NCBI GenBank assembly: GCA_949752745.1
Contig: OX457034.1
Span: 3,010,646-3,074,645 of the forward strand
DNA: 64,000 nucleotides
Direction of reading: 5' to 3'
Source: Protula sp. h YS-2021
Taxonomy: Eukaryota; Annelida; Polychaeta; Sabellida; Serpulidae
Part shown: positions 22,822 through 35,324 of the stretch, piece after piece
How positions within the stretch are numbered: the stretch's first letter is position 1
How the letters are laid out: each line of letters starts with the position of its first letter
Program-made: the position numbers and the translations under genes
Notes under the pieces: model-generated
What the model was told of the DNA's origin: nothing
Database searches by the model: none
Seen by the model: the letters and a program-made list of their open reading frames with translations, nothing else

Positions 22822-24971
22822 CTGAAATAAAAGCAAAAGTCATCGTTTAAAAATACGTTTGCATATATTGTGGTGCTGAAAAAGTTATATCTTTAATATT
22901 TGACCTTATTACTTGAAAAAAGTGTGTCTTCTCCAGTTTCATTACAGCAAGTATTTTTGCATGCAATCGTATATTTTTCGGTATAAATTTTAAAATAATC
23001 TTAAAATAAATAACCAGCGATATAAGCGGTTGGTGCATTTATTAAAACTTAACAACGAGAATATGTACTTTCGCACAAACGAAAAAGTAAAACGACGAGG
23101 CTAGGTTTTTCCTACTCATAAATAGCTCGCCGTAGTAATAATTTTTTTCAAAGTAAGCGTCAAATTTGTCAAATAAGATCCACACAAAAAGAACACAAAC
23201 ATGTCAGTAAAAGTCAACAAGTACTTCTTAGTTAGCAAACAAGAAAATGGACAAAATTGAGGGACATAAAACCATTCAAGGTTGCAACTTGAAGCAACAG
23301 TACATAAAAGCAACACACACAGTCAGTCAGTCACATTCTGTACTCCGTCAGGACGTTTTGTTACTCTGTCGGGTGAGTACATCTAAGTAATCCATTCTAT
23401 TTACTAGAGCTGTCATGGGTTATCTTATCTCACCTCCTCATCGAAGTTAACATAATTTAGGTCTACCAAAATTTTAGGTGTCACCAGCACTTATAAATTA
23501 GCAAACGTCTCTCAAAGTGGCACGTTCTAGTGCCTTATGAAAGTATATACATATTTGTTATGTACGAAGAATAAAAGGAGACCTCTGATTGGCAGCTTTC
23601 ACACCCAGCTTCATTTATACGCCTCAAAACCCAGTATAAAGTTGTCTATGTGAAGATAAAAGCACAGGTACTTCTTAAATAATAATAAATAACGCACCAT
23701 ACACTGAGCCCGAGTCCGAAACGCCATTTCGTCCAACTTCTGGAACGATAAAATAGTAATACTTCAACCCAGATACGTGTAATGACATTATTTTTATTAT
23801 ATGCCTAAGGGATCATACATTTCAGACGTATTTAAAGAGGGTGGGGTGTGTCTAGGCCAGTGCGTGAGCTAATGTTCAACCCCATATTAACGTAACTTTT
23901 GGCGTACCTGGGAAAGGTTTAGAAAATTGGCAAATTTTTTGCGTACGTCCTAACGATGGCTACGAAAACATATTTCTTGTTTCAACCAATAGCCATATTA
24001 TTTTGTCACAAAAGTAACAGTCATCACAACATACAACAAGCTGATTTTGATACAAAAAGAAGTCCAAGGTATCTTCAATAATGTTTTTTATCACTTAGTT
24101 TTTTTTTTGCAAATTAAAAAATCTATTTTAGAAGCTCCGTAAACAACTTTCTACAACTGATTTTTAACAATGGAACTGTAGTACAGTCTTACAGACTTAG
24201 CTGAGTCTTAACTGACGAGATCTTGCAACAGAAAAGATTTTAAATAAAATAACACATACATGTTAAGGAACACGATAGCATTCGTTCGTAGGTTTTAAAA
24301 ACCAAGTCTTATTCTCCTTAATTATATGGCTACTTTTCAAAATGAATGATATCGCACATAAAATCTCTTGTTTACCCATCCTAAAGCTTTCAGAAAATCT
24401 ACTTCGCAGAAAAACAAAATTCCTTTCTTATCGCCACAGAAATAAGTTTGGATCTCAAGGCCAAAAGACTGGCAAAAGGATAAGGTGGCCTGAAAATTGT
24501 TTTTTTTTTCATTTATATACATGATGTAGCGTACTTTAGGATGGGTACTCATCTTCTAAAAATAATAATTAAAAAAAACATGTTAAAAATCAGTCATTTG
24601 ATAGTGAAGGACGACAGAAAATCGATGAGAAATATATATCAGCGTCATGATTGCTTGATTTACTGAGTAGTTTAACGTCTCTCTCACCCCGTTAAGGTAA
24701 TATTGTGTCAGTTCTGTAACAATAGGGTAACTCAATCCATATGTTCTTTCGATAACTTATGTGTCTGTTTAAGTAACTTGATGTTTTCCAGAATGACACT
24801 TGGAGCCCACTTGTGTTATTGTATTACTGGGTGATGTGGTATAGTGGTTGAAAGATGATAGAGTGTGTGTTTCATGTAGTTTACGCTCCACTGTGTTTAA
24901 TTCTAATATCTTAAATATGTGTGCGTTGTCAGAATACCGAGCAGTCTCTTCCCTTTCTTATGTATTAAGTA
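22822..24971. other. Non-coding stretch, likely intron or upstream region of the SET gene
   Basis: AT-rich sequence without a supportable exon on either strand. I looked for a minus-strand exon encoding a SET N-terminal half (GxGVFA) and did not see one, but short exons could be missed by eye. A LINE-tail-like word (CCCCGTTAAGGTAATATTGTG) is at about 24688-24708. Confidence 0.4.
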
Positions 24972-25325
24972 GAGAATGAGCTTTTGGCACGAGCTAACTT
25001 TGTGCGAAACTAGTGATGTGATGGATTTATTACAAAGCGCGATAGGATCACGACGAGCAGCTTTGGATCTAGAGGGATCTTGTCGTGAGGAGCACCGTGG
25101 TTTCGAGTTTGTTTGAAATGTTTTTGATAGATCTTACATTTAAAAATTTGCTTGTTTTCAGTACAGGGGATATCTCAGGAACCAGGCTCTGGATTTACAA
25201 GTTTTATATATGATATGAAAGAACTCATTGAGATTGGGAGGGTGGTTGCAATTTCGGTTTGAAACTTCCGGTTTTAGTGGTTTTTGAGAGGAGTAAATTT
25301 GTTGTGCTACCTAGCACAAAATTTT
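24972..25325 (+). repeat. Dispersed repeat, copy 1 (partner at 36053)
   Basis: The block from GAGCTTTTGGCACGAG through GTGATGTGATGGATTTATTA, GGATCTTGTCGT and TTTTTGATAGAT to GTGCTA-type sequence matches about 36053-36420 in the same orientation, with moderate divergence. It is non-coding. Confidence 0.8.
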
Positions 25326-25383
25326 GTTCGAGACTGCTGGTGTAGTATGAAATCAGTGTCACAACTGCACCGTAACAATCAAT

Positions 25384-25838
25384 ATCAACTAGAAGCTCAT
25401 TTCGCTAGCGAAATGTTAAACACTTGACAAAAATTAAAACGCAAAAATACTTCCTTTAATGGGTTATTTCTTGAATAACATATTGCAAACAACATAGCTT
25501 GAATACGTCTTATAAGCCGAGTAGTGTTTGGTTGTTGTTGACTTTAATTTTTATTGACTGATCAGGCAGGCATACTCCTTGCTATCTATTTACGCAGTGA
25601 GAGCTCGCACAAAGCTCACTAAGCAAATGTGTAATTTGTGCTGTCGTTTAATGCTATGCATATGCTTGCAAAAAATACACTCTTTTCACATGGCGTTTTA
25701 ACAAAGAAAACGAAATCAAAGACGAAAATAAAAAGTGACATGCACATGTTCAGATGAAGCTCTTCATAAGTTCCAAGTTTCATGGTCATAAGGCCAATAG
25801 TCTCAGAGAAGAAGAAGACACAAAAAATCGGAAAAAGT
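25384..25838 (-). repeat. Inverted duplication, right copy
   Basis: Reverse-complement partner of 14645-15118, ending at the palindrome CATTTCGCTAGCGAAATG (25398-25415). A minus-strand open stretch runs through it to 26239, but it changes from repeat to unique sequence with no domain, so I do not call a gene. Confidence 0.85.
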
Positions 25839-26565
25839 GTCAAGAAGAAAAAAAAGGACGAATTTTGCTCGCACAAATTCATATAACACTTGCAAGCCAA
25901 AGGCTTGTCAAGTGTTAATAAATACTCGACTCGTAAGGCCAGGAAGACTCCGTAATATTGGTACATTTTGTGTGCGATCTTTTTTTGTGTGTCAACATTC
26001 AACAGAGAGTTTACAGATGTTGTTATTTTGTCGTTCTGGGCAGTTTGGAGTCTCTCGTTTGCACCCCGGTCGCAGTATTTAAGACTCAAAACGTTTGTTT
26101 CCAATGCAAATTGGGTAAAAAATGTGCTGATGTGTTTATTGACAATGTTAACATCGTGAAAGCCCCAATCTGAGAGGTCACAGCACCCAAAGCAAAGGCA
26201 AAAGAATGAAAAAGTGATTCTTCGCAGCGACATTGACATGGTTTATTTCCAATAAAACGACAACGTCATATCTTTAAGTTTGTGTAGAGAGGGGAATGGC
26301 ATGGAAAGAGCAGAAACAAGGTAAAGTTCACCGCCTCGTAACCCTGAAAGGCAAATTTCAGTATTCCGTTTCTTGGCTGAACGAGAGCAATCCAGTAAAG
26401 ATCGATATGAAGCTTTCAACAGACCTCAAGAACCAATTGTGATAAAACAAAGTGAATATGACAAAAATTTCCGTTGAAAAGATACAAAGATACCACTAAG
26501 AGAGACCTAATATAAAAGTAAGTAAACAGGGGGACCAAATGTTCATCGGTTATTTTTGCTCGTAT

Positions 26566-26640
26566 ATAACCCTAAAATACGACTTTGGGAGACCATACTC
26601 AGAATATGCCAACATGGATAGACCTTTCGTATATCTTAAA
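26566..26640 (+). repeat. Direct repeat, left copy
   Basis: ATAACCCTAAAATACGACTT...GAGACCATA...ATGCCAACAT recurs at about 27516-27590 in the same orientation. Between the copies are TTCTTCC-rich blocks (26720-26810 and 27355-27490) that are partly inverted relative to each other, so the pair may bound one composite element of about 1 kb. Confidence 0.75.
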
Positions 26641-27515
26641 AGACACTGAAGTAAAAATTTAGCGAGACCATACATGAAAAAGGGTAAATGTGGAGACGAA
26701 ATGCAGGGTTGGCATGTTTCTTCCATGGAGGGAAAAAACCATGGTTTTTTGCCGTGTTTTTTCCCATAGGGAAGAAATACTTTCTTCCCTCCAATTTCAG
26801 GGAAGAAATGGAAGTAACCTTAAAAGGTGTAATATTTGGAATTTGTTTCAAATAATTTGCTTGAACTGCACTCAGAGTAATTCTTAAATAGGTGCGAATT
26901 CACACATCAAACTCCTGTGTGATAAATTGGGTCAATAGGGATTAGATAAACGGTCGTGTTTCAATGTGTGTTTTAAAAGCTGGGGAGGCTGCAATATAAC
27001 CTGAGTACTTTTGGTCAAGTGTTTAAACTTTGACTTTGTGTATGAGAATTAGTGTATCATTTTGTTTGCTCTTAATGTGCCAGTGAAAACAAAAGACAAA
27101 GGCTGTGTTTACCTTAAATGGGGGGTTAAGTATTAAGATTAAACGGGGGTGATAAGAAAAGGGTCTTGCGAAAGCACATTTGCAAAGCACATGGTATAAG
27201 GTAATTATTTCTTCATTGTGTTTTGGTGTTACCATGTATTTTTTTTCGTCTGTTTTTTTCGTTATTTTGTCTGAGAGTACAATAGAACACAGTAAATATT
27301 GGTTCTGTAAAATCAATAAATAGATAGTACGTCGTATTGATGTTTTCTTTACAAAGTAGGTTTCTTCCAATTTTCTTCCCACTTTCTTCCTTTTCTTCCG
27401 GGAAAAAGGTATTTCTTCCCGTTTATTCCCAGTTTCTTCCCTATTTTTTTCCTGTGAAGGGAAGAAATACCTTTCTTCCCGGAAGAAAACCATCATATAC
27501 ATTCACTCATATATA

Positions 27516-27590
27516 TATAACCCTAAAATACGACTTTAGGAGACCATAAACAGAACATGCCAACATAGGGAGAGCTTTTTATATCTTAAG
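27516..27590 (+). repeat. Direct repeat, right copy
   Basis: Second copy of the roughly 75-bp sequence at 26566-26640. It is preceded by the TTCTTCC/GGAAGAA inverted block. Confidence 0.75.
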
Positions 27591-28873
27591 CAGGGCTTGA
27601 GATTAATTCTTTTGGGAGGTAGCAAATAGTCGTATATCTCTCTGTCAGAGCTACGAAGCATTTCATTGTTCCACTAACAGGGGTCAACTTCATATGCACT
27701 GAGGCACGAATCATCCATACCAGTCCCTACTATTCAAACAGTTACAGAAAGTATATGCCCATACACCCTTTTGTAAAACAGGCACAATTTTTAGTGAGTT
27801 GTATATCATTTATTTTTTCATAAAAGTGCAGAAAAGTTAGCTTCCGCATCCACCTGTCAATGTTTGTTTACATTCTGGCCTTTAAATGTTACGTGGCCAA
27901 AAGCAAGTGACCAAATATTCAAACAAAGGGGTTATGGTTTTTTGTGGAGCACGTATATTCCTCCACTTTAAACCTTTTCAATGCACCTGGTTATTGATTA
28001 TGATAAATAATGATTTTAACTCTCGTATTGATCTCACTTTTAAATCCTAATAATGGTAAAGTAAGAAAAAGCACACATTTATTTCGGTGGCACCGTTATC
28101 ATGAAAGTTCTCGCACACGTACACTTTACCGTAAAACAACCTGCTACTGTTTCCGTTTCACTTCACTTCCGCACTTCACAGAAACCAAAGATAAAAATAT
28201 TAATGCCTCCTCACTTCAGCGTTTATTTTACTATCGGTTCACTGAAATCACTAGCTCACGCCCCCCCCCCCCAAAAAAAACTAATAACGAGGGGAGGGGG
28301 TTTACGACTGACCTTACGGTCAAAATCCAGTTACGTTTGATCAACAGGCAGTAACTTTTGAATTTTTTGTTTCATTTTTTTAAATGGAGTCAACCCAGCA
28401 CCGCATGAACACAGCTTTACACATTGACTGAGGATAGACGCAGCTTCCAATCGGCCGTTACTTAAAACCACAGGTTTCACGGATTGATTTTACTTGGCAA
28501 TGCCTCTCGTATATCAGCCCATTGCTTCACCCAATTCATTTAAATAACTGAAATAACTCTAGCTTACATTAAAAAATAACAATAACTAGGGAGGGGGGTT
28601 CACACTGACACTCAGGTCAACATGTAATTAAATTTGATCAACAGGTAGTAACCTCTAAATGTTTTTATAAGAAGGCGATACGGCCACTTGCCGCTTTAGT
28701 TTAATGCAAAAAAAAAACAATTTACCGGACTCCACCACACCTAACGCACCACCAAGCAACTGTCTTGTTTTTTTTCTCATAAAACAAGGCGACCTAACAT
28801 ATCTACCCTACACTGGGATACACCTTTGCTGTGAATCGACCCCTAAACACACAGGGAAATGCAACTCTCATTT

Positions 28874-29011
28874 AACAAGTAAGTATTTGTGAAACACACG
28901 CAGGTCCCAACCGCCCCCCAAATTCATAGGGGTATAAAGCGATGACGGATAGACGGACGGACGGACGGACACCCCAAACCTATAGGCCCCAATCCGAAGG
29001 GTTGGGGCCTA
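28874..29011 (+). repeat. Dispersed repeat with GACGGAC core, copy 2
   Basis: Near-identical to 3605-3735. Here the GACGGAC tract has additional units. Confidence 0.85.
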
Positions 29012-31431
29012 AATACAGCAAATACAGTACTTTGATGCGAAACTTCACGGTGACAAGTACCGTGAAATGCTGATTCACCAGAGAAGAATGCACACAGCAT
29101 CCCAGACACGCAAAGTACCTTGACACGCAGGCTCGTAGCACGCTAACTTGTAACGATCACTCCCCTCAGCCAGGAACTGTTCAAAACCAATAGCGCACTG
29201 CGATATGAGACGCGTTGTTGCTGGTTCAATGCATTTGACGTGTCATCACGAACAGGCGGATTCCAGACAGGAAACTACATCAAGACTCCCACAGCATTGC
29301 CTCCACGGCTACCAGGAACACACCGCCAGGTGCTGATATATTCTTCACAGGTGTTTATATTTACATCCTTCACATAACTTTACATGTCTCGTGATTCTGT
29401 CGAATAACCCTCACTTTCATTACAAAACCTATTTATTGATGACGTTCCTTGGACCTGATTCGCTAAGGTTGCATTTGTTTTCCGTAGTCAAGAGTACCAC
29501 ACTGCAAGTCTGCGAGGCTGCAGCTAAAGTAACAAGTTACCATACCTCTCGAATCTCCCGGGAATTTATCATATTTAGACTGCTTCAACTCTTCACATTA
29601 AATAATCAACAGAAGTTTTTTCTGTCATACTTGACACATGCGGAGCTCCAAAGAAATATATCAAGTATAAATAAGGAAGAGCTGACTTGGAGCTAGATAC
29701 ATGCGGTGACAGGTTTTTCACTAGCATGACAACTCAATATCGGAAAAAGTCAAAATACTACGTCAAAATAAGCCAAATCACAGTTTAGGCGTTCCCATTA
29801 AAATGCGCAAAAATTCTGCGTTTCGAATAAAAATAACCCCGAAAAAAAATGAAAGAAATGATACAGAAATTTCGCCTAAATGTTAAAAATTTCTCTTGCA
29901 CCAAATACCGGTCCTGTTGTTAACAACCCGAATGCTATTTTAAAAACTTATTTAAGATTTTAACAAATGGTTTCAAGTTAGTTTCTTCTATGTGTTTGCA
30001 ATATTTCTTCTATATTTTTCTACCAGTAACCTAGGACCGTCTGCCACTTTTCAATGGTTTTTGCGCAATAACGTTCGTATTTTAGACGCGATCGTGATAT
30101 GCTTTTGTATGTAGCAAATATAGGATTTTACACAAGCTTTCTGTTATGTACGAAGTAAAATGTTATGATTTACGAAAATGCAAGGCCGATGTATTTTTTC
30201 GGGCAGGATTTTTGAGCTGTAACTCGCCACTTTATTCTATCATCCGGAAATATACATTTTAAGTGGAAACTGTAAGACTATCGTTTCGCTAAGAGCTATA
30301 AGGATTACTTGTGAGCATAAACCTGATTTCATATTGTATTCTGACGGTTTACTTATAGCAGCTCAGTATTTTGCATTAGAGAACCAGTGACAGTTGTCGG
30401 AAGGTTCGGCAAAAATATCGTTTCCGGGATAATTGTTGTTTTCGGGAGGTGGCGACACTACAGGCACAGGCGGATTTAACCTAAGTTACATGTATTTTTG
30501 CCCCGTTCTTGGCAGTCGAAATTCTTGCGCATTTTACTCGAAACACTCAAAGTGTGATTTGGCTATTTATCTATGCTAAAAACAGTAAGGTTAGAACATA
30601 GATAATTACTGATTATGATGGGCAAATGATGTTGATCAACCAATACGCCGATTGGCACTTTACACTTTTGCTCATAAGTTTTGCGTTTCGACTTCATTCA
30701 GTTGGGATACGGATATAAAGACATGAATAGAAAAAAAACGACCCGGAAATTTTTAATAGTATAGCTTATACTTACTGAAACACGCGGTCGTCGATACTTT
30801 ACATAGCAAAGCTCTGTGCGTTTCTATACAAGTCTCTCCACCTAATTCGGTTATGTGCTAATTTTTTTGGCTTGTGAAATTGAGTAGATGCATTTATTTT
30901 GTAGATCGTGTTTTATCGTAGACAGGTACATTGTTTTTTTTTTTGCATTCCTGGAGGTCTTTTTGGTTTTTTGAAACACGCGGCAAAATAAGCCAAATCA
31001 CACTCTCCAGATTCTCGCGGTATCTTCGAGTGAGCTCTCGTGGGAAGCGAATAAAATTGGCATCTGAGAAATAATTAGAAAATGGTAACAAAATGAAGTA
31101 CTGAACACCCTCCTTGTAATATTGAAAAAAAACAATGGCCCCTGGTTTTAAATATGCATTCGTATTCTAAAGCCATTTGTTAAAGTCGTTCAAATTGTAA
31201 TTTTACCATATTATCACTCATATAAACAAATCGCTGTCAAATAATTCCGTGTAATTTGTATGTTTGATTTGTTATTCACAGTACATATTTCAGTGTTATC
31301 GTTTAGGATATGAATGTTACGATATATTTTGTTGTATATAGCATGTTTATGCATATTTCACAAGAATCTTGATGAATAGAAGTAACTAAAGATCAGTATA
31401 AACCACTTCAGAGTTCCGAAGCCGAAATGCA
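29012..31431. other. Gene-free stretch with MITE-derived fragments
   Basis: No exon is supported. Pieces related to the AAGTGCGAATTGGCTTA family occur at about 29770-29890 (TAAGCCAAATCACA ... GAAAGAAATGATA), 30660-30745 (GTTTTGCGTTTCGACTTCATTCAG) and 30986-31010 (ATAAGCCAAATCACACT). They show repeated insertion and decay of this family. Confidence 0.5.
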
Positions 31432-31777
31432 TAAGCCAAATCACACTTTCGGGTCTTTCCGGTGAAGGTGTTGTTTCGACTGCAATTTTTTTCTGATAGA
31501 TTATAAAGAAATGATAGGGGAAAAATATCAAAATTCTAATTATCTTTCAACATGCACACTTTCAAATTTATAAAGCCATCGCATGATCTTTTAAAAACTA
31601 TTTTACATATTATTCAGTCACTTTAACAACCATGTGAATATGTTTCTGACAAAATGGAATTTTGTTGATTTTTGCCGGTTTTTTTTTCTTCTATCATTTC
31701 TTTATATGATCCTATCCCAAATGAATTCAGCCGAAACGCAGAAATTTTTCCGCAAAAATTAAAGTGCGAATTGGCCT
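31432..31777 (+). mobile_element. MITE, TAAGCCAA family, second full-length copy
   Basis: Same orientation and length class as 18355-18699. Termini are TAAGCCAAATCACACTTTCG and AAAGTGCGAATTGGCC. The inverted repeats have diverged more than in the 18.3-kb copy. Confidence 0.85.
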
Positions 31778-32372
31778 GTTGTGGCATGTCTTGAAGCAAA
31801 CCAAACCCAGTTACAGGCGAACACTATTAACAATTTTATGCCCTTTTACCGCTCTCTATGTGCTGTTAAGCCATTTAAAAGTTTGGCCAGGATGACCGGA
31901 CACTGAAATCAATTATAGGTTCTTGCTTGTCATTGTTGTAAAGAGTAGTAATTAAGAAAAAAAGAGGTGGGAAGAGGGGAGTGGAGGGATTGGGGGGTCG
32001 GAAGAATTCTTAAAATTTCCATTTCGAGCATCAGCAGGACGATTGGAAACAATACATAATAATAACAAAATTAATGTGTTCGACTTTTAACTTTGATTAT
32101 CCTGAAAAATTTTATCTAGGGATATCCATTTTTCACTACCATATCTAACTCTACTCATGACTGTTTATTTGTTTTTTGCCAAGTTACTTTAATTAAGAAT
32201 AAAATTGTTAAGTTCAATATTATGGGTTAAAAATGGAAGAATGAATATGGGCTCAAAATTATAATACATAATATGCATAATACTTGGGAAATTGCAAAAC
32301 ATGCCATTAAAGATATGTAGTTAAAAGAATACAAGAAAAAAGTTTTATATTATTATAAACTTATCGCTTTTT

Positions 32373-32460
32373 GCTATTGTGGGTTCGACTCCCACAGGGT
32401 GCTGGCATAACGATTTCTTATGCAACGAACAAGCACTCTCCGGTGGTAGTACAGCGATTT
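32373..32460 (+). repeat. tRNA-derived SINE-like repeat, copy 1
   Basis: GCTATTGTGGGTTCGACTCCCACAG forms a tRNA-like T-arm (stem TGTGGG/CCCACA, loop TTCGACT) and contains GGTTCGACTCC, which fits the polymerase III B-box. It is followed by GCATAACGATTTCTTATGCAA and CTCCGGTGGTAGTACAGC. Related copies are at 33354-33437 and 34428-34511. No complete tRNA cloverleaf is present. Confidence 0.6.
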
Positions 32461-33353
32461 AGGTGTGACTGTTTGGTTCAAGTGTAAAAACCGTTTGCTT
32501 AAGATATTAAAGCAGTTTATCTATAGTTATTTATAGTTGTACATCTATTACAGTAAACTCTCGATAAGTCAAAGCGGTCGGGACCAAGCAAAATACTTTG
32601 AGTTATCCGAGATTGGCCCTGTCGAGTGGTCACGTGACTATCATGGTTTCGCATAAAGTGTTTGTTGTTTTTATGGTATGGCGATTGTTTTATATGATGA
32701 ATAATATTCGGCTGTGACACAAATAATTTATCATATTAATACTAACTATTTATAACAGAGTTACAAATCTTTTTTATATTTTATTTACAGCGACCTTCTG
32801 AAATATATATGATTTTACGCCACCGTTTACTTCTAGCAACACTGTCATAATGTGTAGAGGCAAAGTCACACTAATTCTACACAAAGGGGGTTGGCATATG
32901 CAAACAACTGAGACATGATTTTCCGTGTTATTTTGGTGAAAATACAAGGATTTTCTTGCAAAAAAAATTTGAGGGTTAAAAAAAATTACTTTGAGTTAAA
33001 AATTTGACTTAAGCGGTGAATTTAAAAGACTTACATAGTAAAATATATCGGGACTTTTAAATTAATTTGAGTAAAGCGAAAATTTAACTAAACCGATTTT
33101 GACTTAAATGGAGGCTACTGTAGTTATAATCATTTCGTTCTTTTTTCTCTGTCATGATCTAAACTACAGGTGGAACTTCATGTATAAAATTTTCCAAAAC
33201 ACTCTTTTTGCAACAATTTCAGACCTCTTATCCATCTAACACAGTGTCAACATACAGCTTCTGTTGAAAATAATTATATCCTGTGAGGATTTGTTCGGGT
33301 TGGGGTCCCAACCAGTTTTATTTCTTACTTGTTCTAGTTTCATGCTCATCTGG

Positions 33354-33437
33354 TTGTGCTACCACCGGTGAGTACAAGTTAATTGCATAATAAATCGTTA
33401 TGCAAATACTCTGTGGGAGTCGAACCCACAATAGCAA
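33354..33437 (-). repeat. tRNA-derived SINE-like repeat, copy 2
   Basis: On the minus strand it reads GCTATTGTGGGTTCGACTCC and CACAG, then TTTGCATAACGATTTATTATGC, then CTCACCGGTGGTAGCACAAC. These are the same blocks, in the same order, as the copy at 32373. Confidence 0.65.
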
Positions 33438-33507
33438 ACAGCAATAAGCAATGACCATTGACATAAAAATTTAACAGTTATTGTGGTTAATCATGAGATT
33501 ACTTATA

Positions 33508-34022
33508 TAAGCCAAATCGCACTTCGACTTTTGTCGGAAAGTTTTTGCGTTTCAGCTGGATTTAGTTGGGATAAGGATCATATAAAGAAATAATAGAAGA
33601 AAAACGGCAAAAATCAACAAAATCCTACGATCGGGAGGAGAACGAATGGCTACAGTAGATCCAAATTGGTGAAATGAAAAACAACATCTTCCGTGGTTCA
33701 AAACAAATTTATTTTGACAAATATCACAAAATGATATATATTTAAGTCGACAGGGTTGTAAAACTTGCAAAAGCCTTATTTAGGGGAGTTGGAATTTAGC
33801 ATTTTGTTGTCACCAATTACGATCTACTCGAGCCAATTCTATCTCCTCTCCCTCGTATTTTGCCAGAAACATATTCACATGTTGGTTATTAATGGGACTA
33901 AATAATATGTTAAACAGTTTTTAAAAGATCATATGATATCTTTATAAATTTGAAAGTGTGCATGTTGAAAGAAAATTAGAATTTTGATGTTTTTCCCTCA
34001 AGATGTCATTATAATCTATCCC
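33508..34022 (-). mobile_element. MITE, TAAGCCAA family, copy split by a nested MITE and truncated
   Basis: The sequence matches the 34025-34368 copy in the same orientation but is interrupted at 33628-33855. Its far end (about 34020) is cut where the next copy begins, giving the order: old copy, nested insertion, then a younger copy landing on its end. Confidence 0.75.
33628..33855. mobile_element. Nested TA-target MITE inside the TAAGCCAA-family copy
   Basis: 228 bp flanked by TA on each side (33626-33627 and 33856-33857), with imperfect inverted ends CGATCGGGAGGAGA and TCTCCTCTCCCTCG. The TA duplication suggests a Tc1/mariner-type non-autonomous element. It is non-coding. Confidence 0.65.
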
Positions 34023-34024
34023 AA

Positions 34025-34368
34025 TAAGCCAATTCGCACTTTTGACTTTTGCCGAAAAATTTTTGCGTTACGGCTGAATTCAGTTGGGATAAGGATATAA
34101 AGAAATGATAGGAAAAAAACGGCAAAAATCAACAAAATTCCATTTTGCTAGAAACATATTCACATGTTGTTTATTAAAGGGACTGAATAATATGTAAAAT
34201 AATTTTTAAAAGATCATATGATGGCTTTATAAATTTGAAAGTGTGCATGTTGAAAGAAAATTAGAATTTTGATGTTTTTCCCTTATCATTTCTTTATAAT
34301 TTATCCCCCAGCATTTTCAGTCGAAACAACACCTCCACCGGAAAAATCCGAAAGTGCGAATTGGCTTA
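34025..34368 (-). mobile_element. Complete MITE, TAAGCCAA family, inverted copy
   Basis: 344 bp with termini TAAGCCAATTCGCACTTTTG and CCGAAAGTGCGAATTGGCTTA, opposite in orientation to the 18.3-kb copy. It is followed at 34369-34427 by a further end fragment (GTAGTCGAAACGACACCCAT ... CTGCGAATTGGCTTA). Confidence 0.9.
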
Positions 34369-34427
34369 TCAATTTGTAGTCGAAACGACACCCATCGGTA
34401 AGATCCGAAACTGCGAATTGGCTTATT

Positions 34428-34511
34428 GTTGTGCTACCACCGGACAGCGTCCATTTATTGCACAAGACATCGTTGTGCGAGCACTCTGTAGAAGTCGAAC
34501 CTACAACAGCA
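34428..34511 (-). repeat. tRNA-derived SINE-like repeat, copy 3
   Basis: On the minus strand GCTGTTGTAGGTTCGACTTC...CAGAGTGCTCGC...GGTGGTAGCACAAC follows the layout of the other two copies, with a different middle (GCACAACGATGTCTTGTGC). It is the most diverged of the three. Confidence 0.55.
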
Positions 34512-35288
34512 CAAACTGTCAAGTGCCAACTGTTGCCAAAATAGGCAGAACAAATAAAAATAAGCAGTTTTTGCCTCATAGTGCCTACCGTGTTGTGAGC
34601 GATAATATTGTATTTTCACTTATTCCACATTACACAACTAAGATAGAAATTTATTAAAGATAATAAATAAAAAGGGACAATATGCTTGTTTAATATGAGG
34701 AATAATGATTTATGACCTGTTGTAATAAGTGAGATTTGCAATTCAAATTCCGACAGATATTTCGCGCATGCGCCTTCAGAATGTTTTTGTTTTGATTTTG
34801 TATTTTTGTTTTGATTTTCGACAAATCAAATCGAAGCACGTGCTATTTTTCAGAAAGGTTGAATTTACAGGCCACGAATTAAAAAAAGGACTTTTTTTGT
34901 CTATCCTTCATGAAACTTTGCCATGTGATAGAGTAGACTTCTCTAAATTTGGGGAAAATTTTAGTTTGCCCATATACAGCCGATTTTGTTCAAAAATGAC
35001 AATTACAAATGGTCTCCCTGAGTGGTATTTGATATGGTTGTGAAATATACAAGGGGTAGACTTCAGGGCGGCTTTTCGAATTTGTCTTTCAGTCAAAATT
35101 TTTCATTTTGGTAATGTCTTATACACATTATGCTTAAGTTTAGTGTCCGTCTTAAAAATGTAAGAAGAATTGGCTACTTCTGAGTTTTCTGGAGGCCTTA
35201 TAAATAAGGAGACCTGGTTCTGGTCTCCGAATTTTTCGGTCTCTCTAAACCTTATAAATCAACACGTGAGGTCTCCTCAAGCATTAGG

Positions 35289-35324
<36 letters not shown>

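Noticed and set aside
25619..26239. 206-residue minus-strand open frame
   Set aside because: About a third of it lies in the inverted repeat shared with 14.6-15.1 kb, composition is Phe-rich, no domain and no splice sites; likely a chance frame.
32373..32400. A tRNA gene
   Set aside because: Only the T-arm is tRNA-like; no acceptor stem, D-arm or anticodon arm can be folded, and three dispersed copies exist, so SINE-like is the better call.
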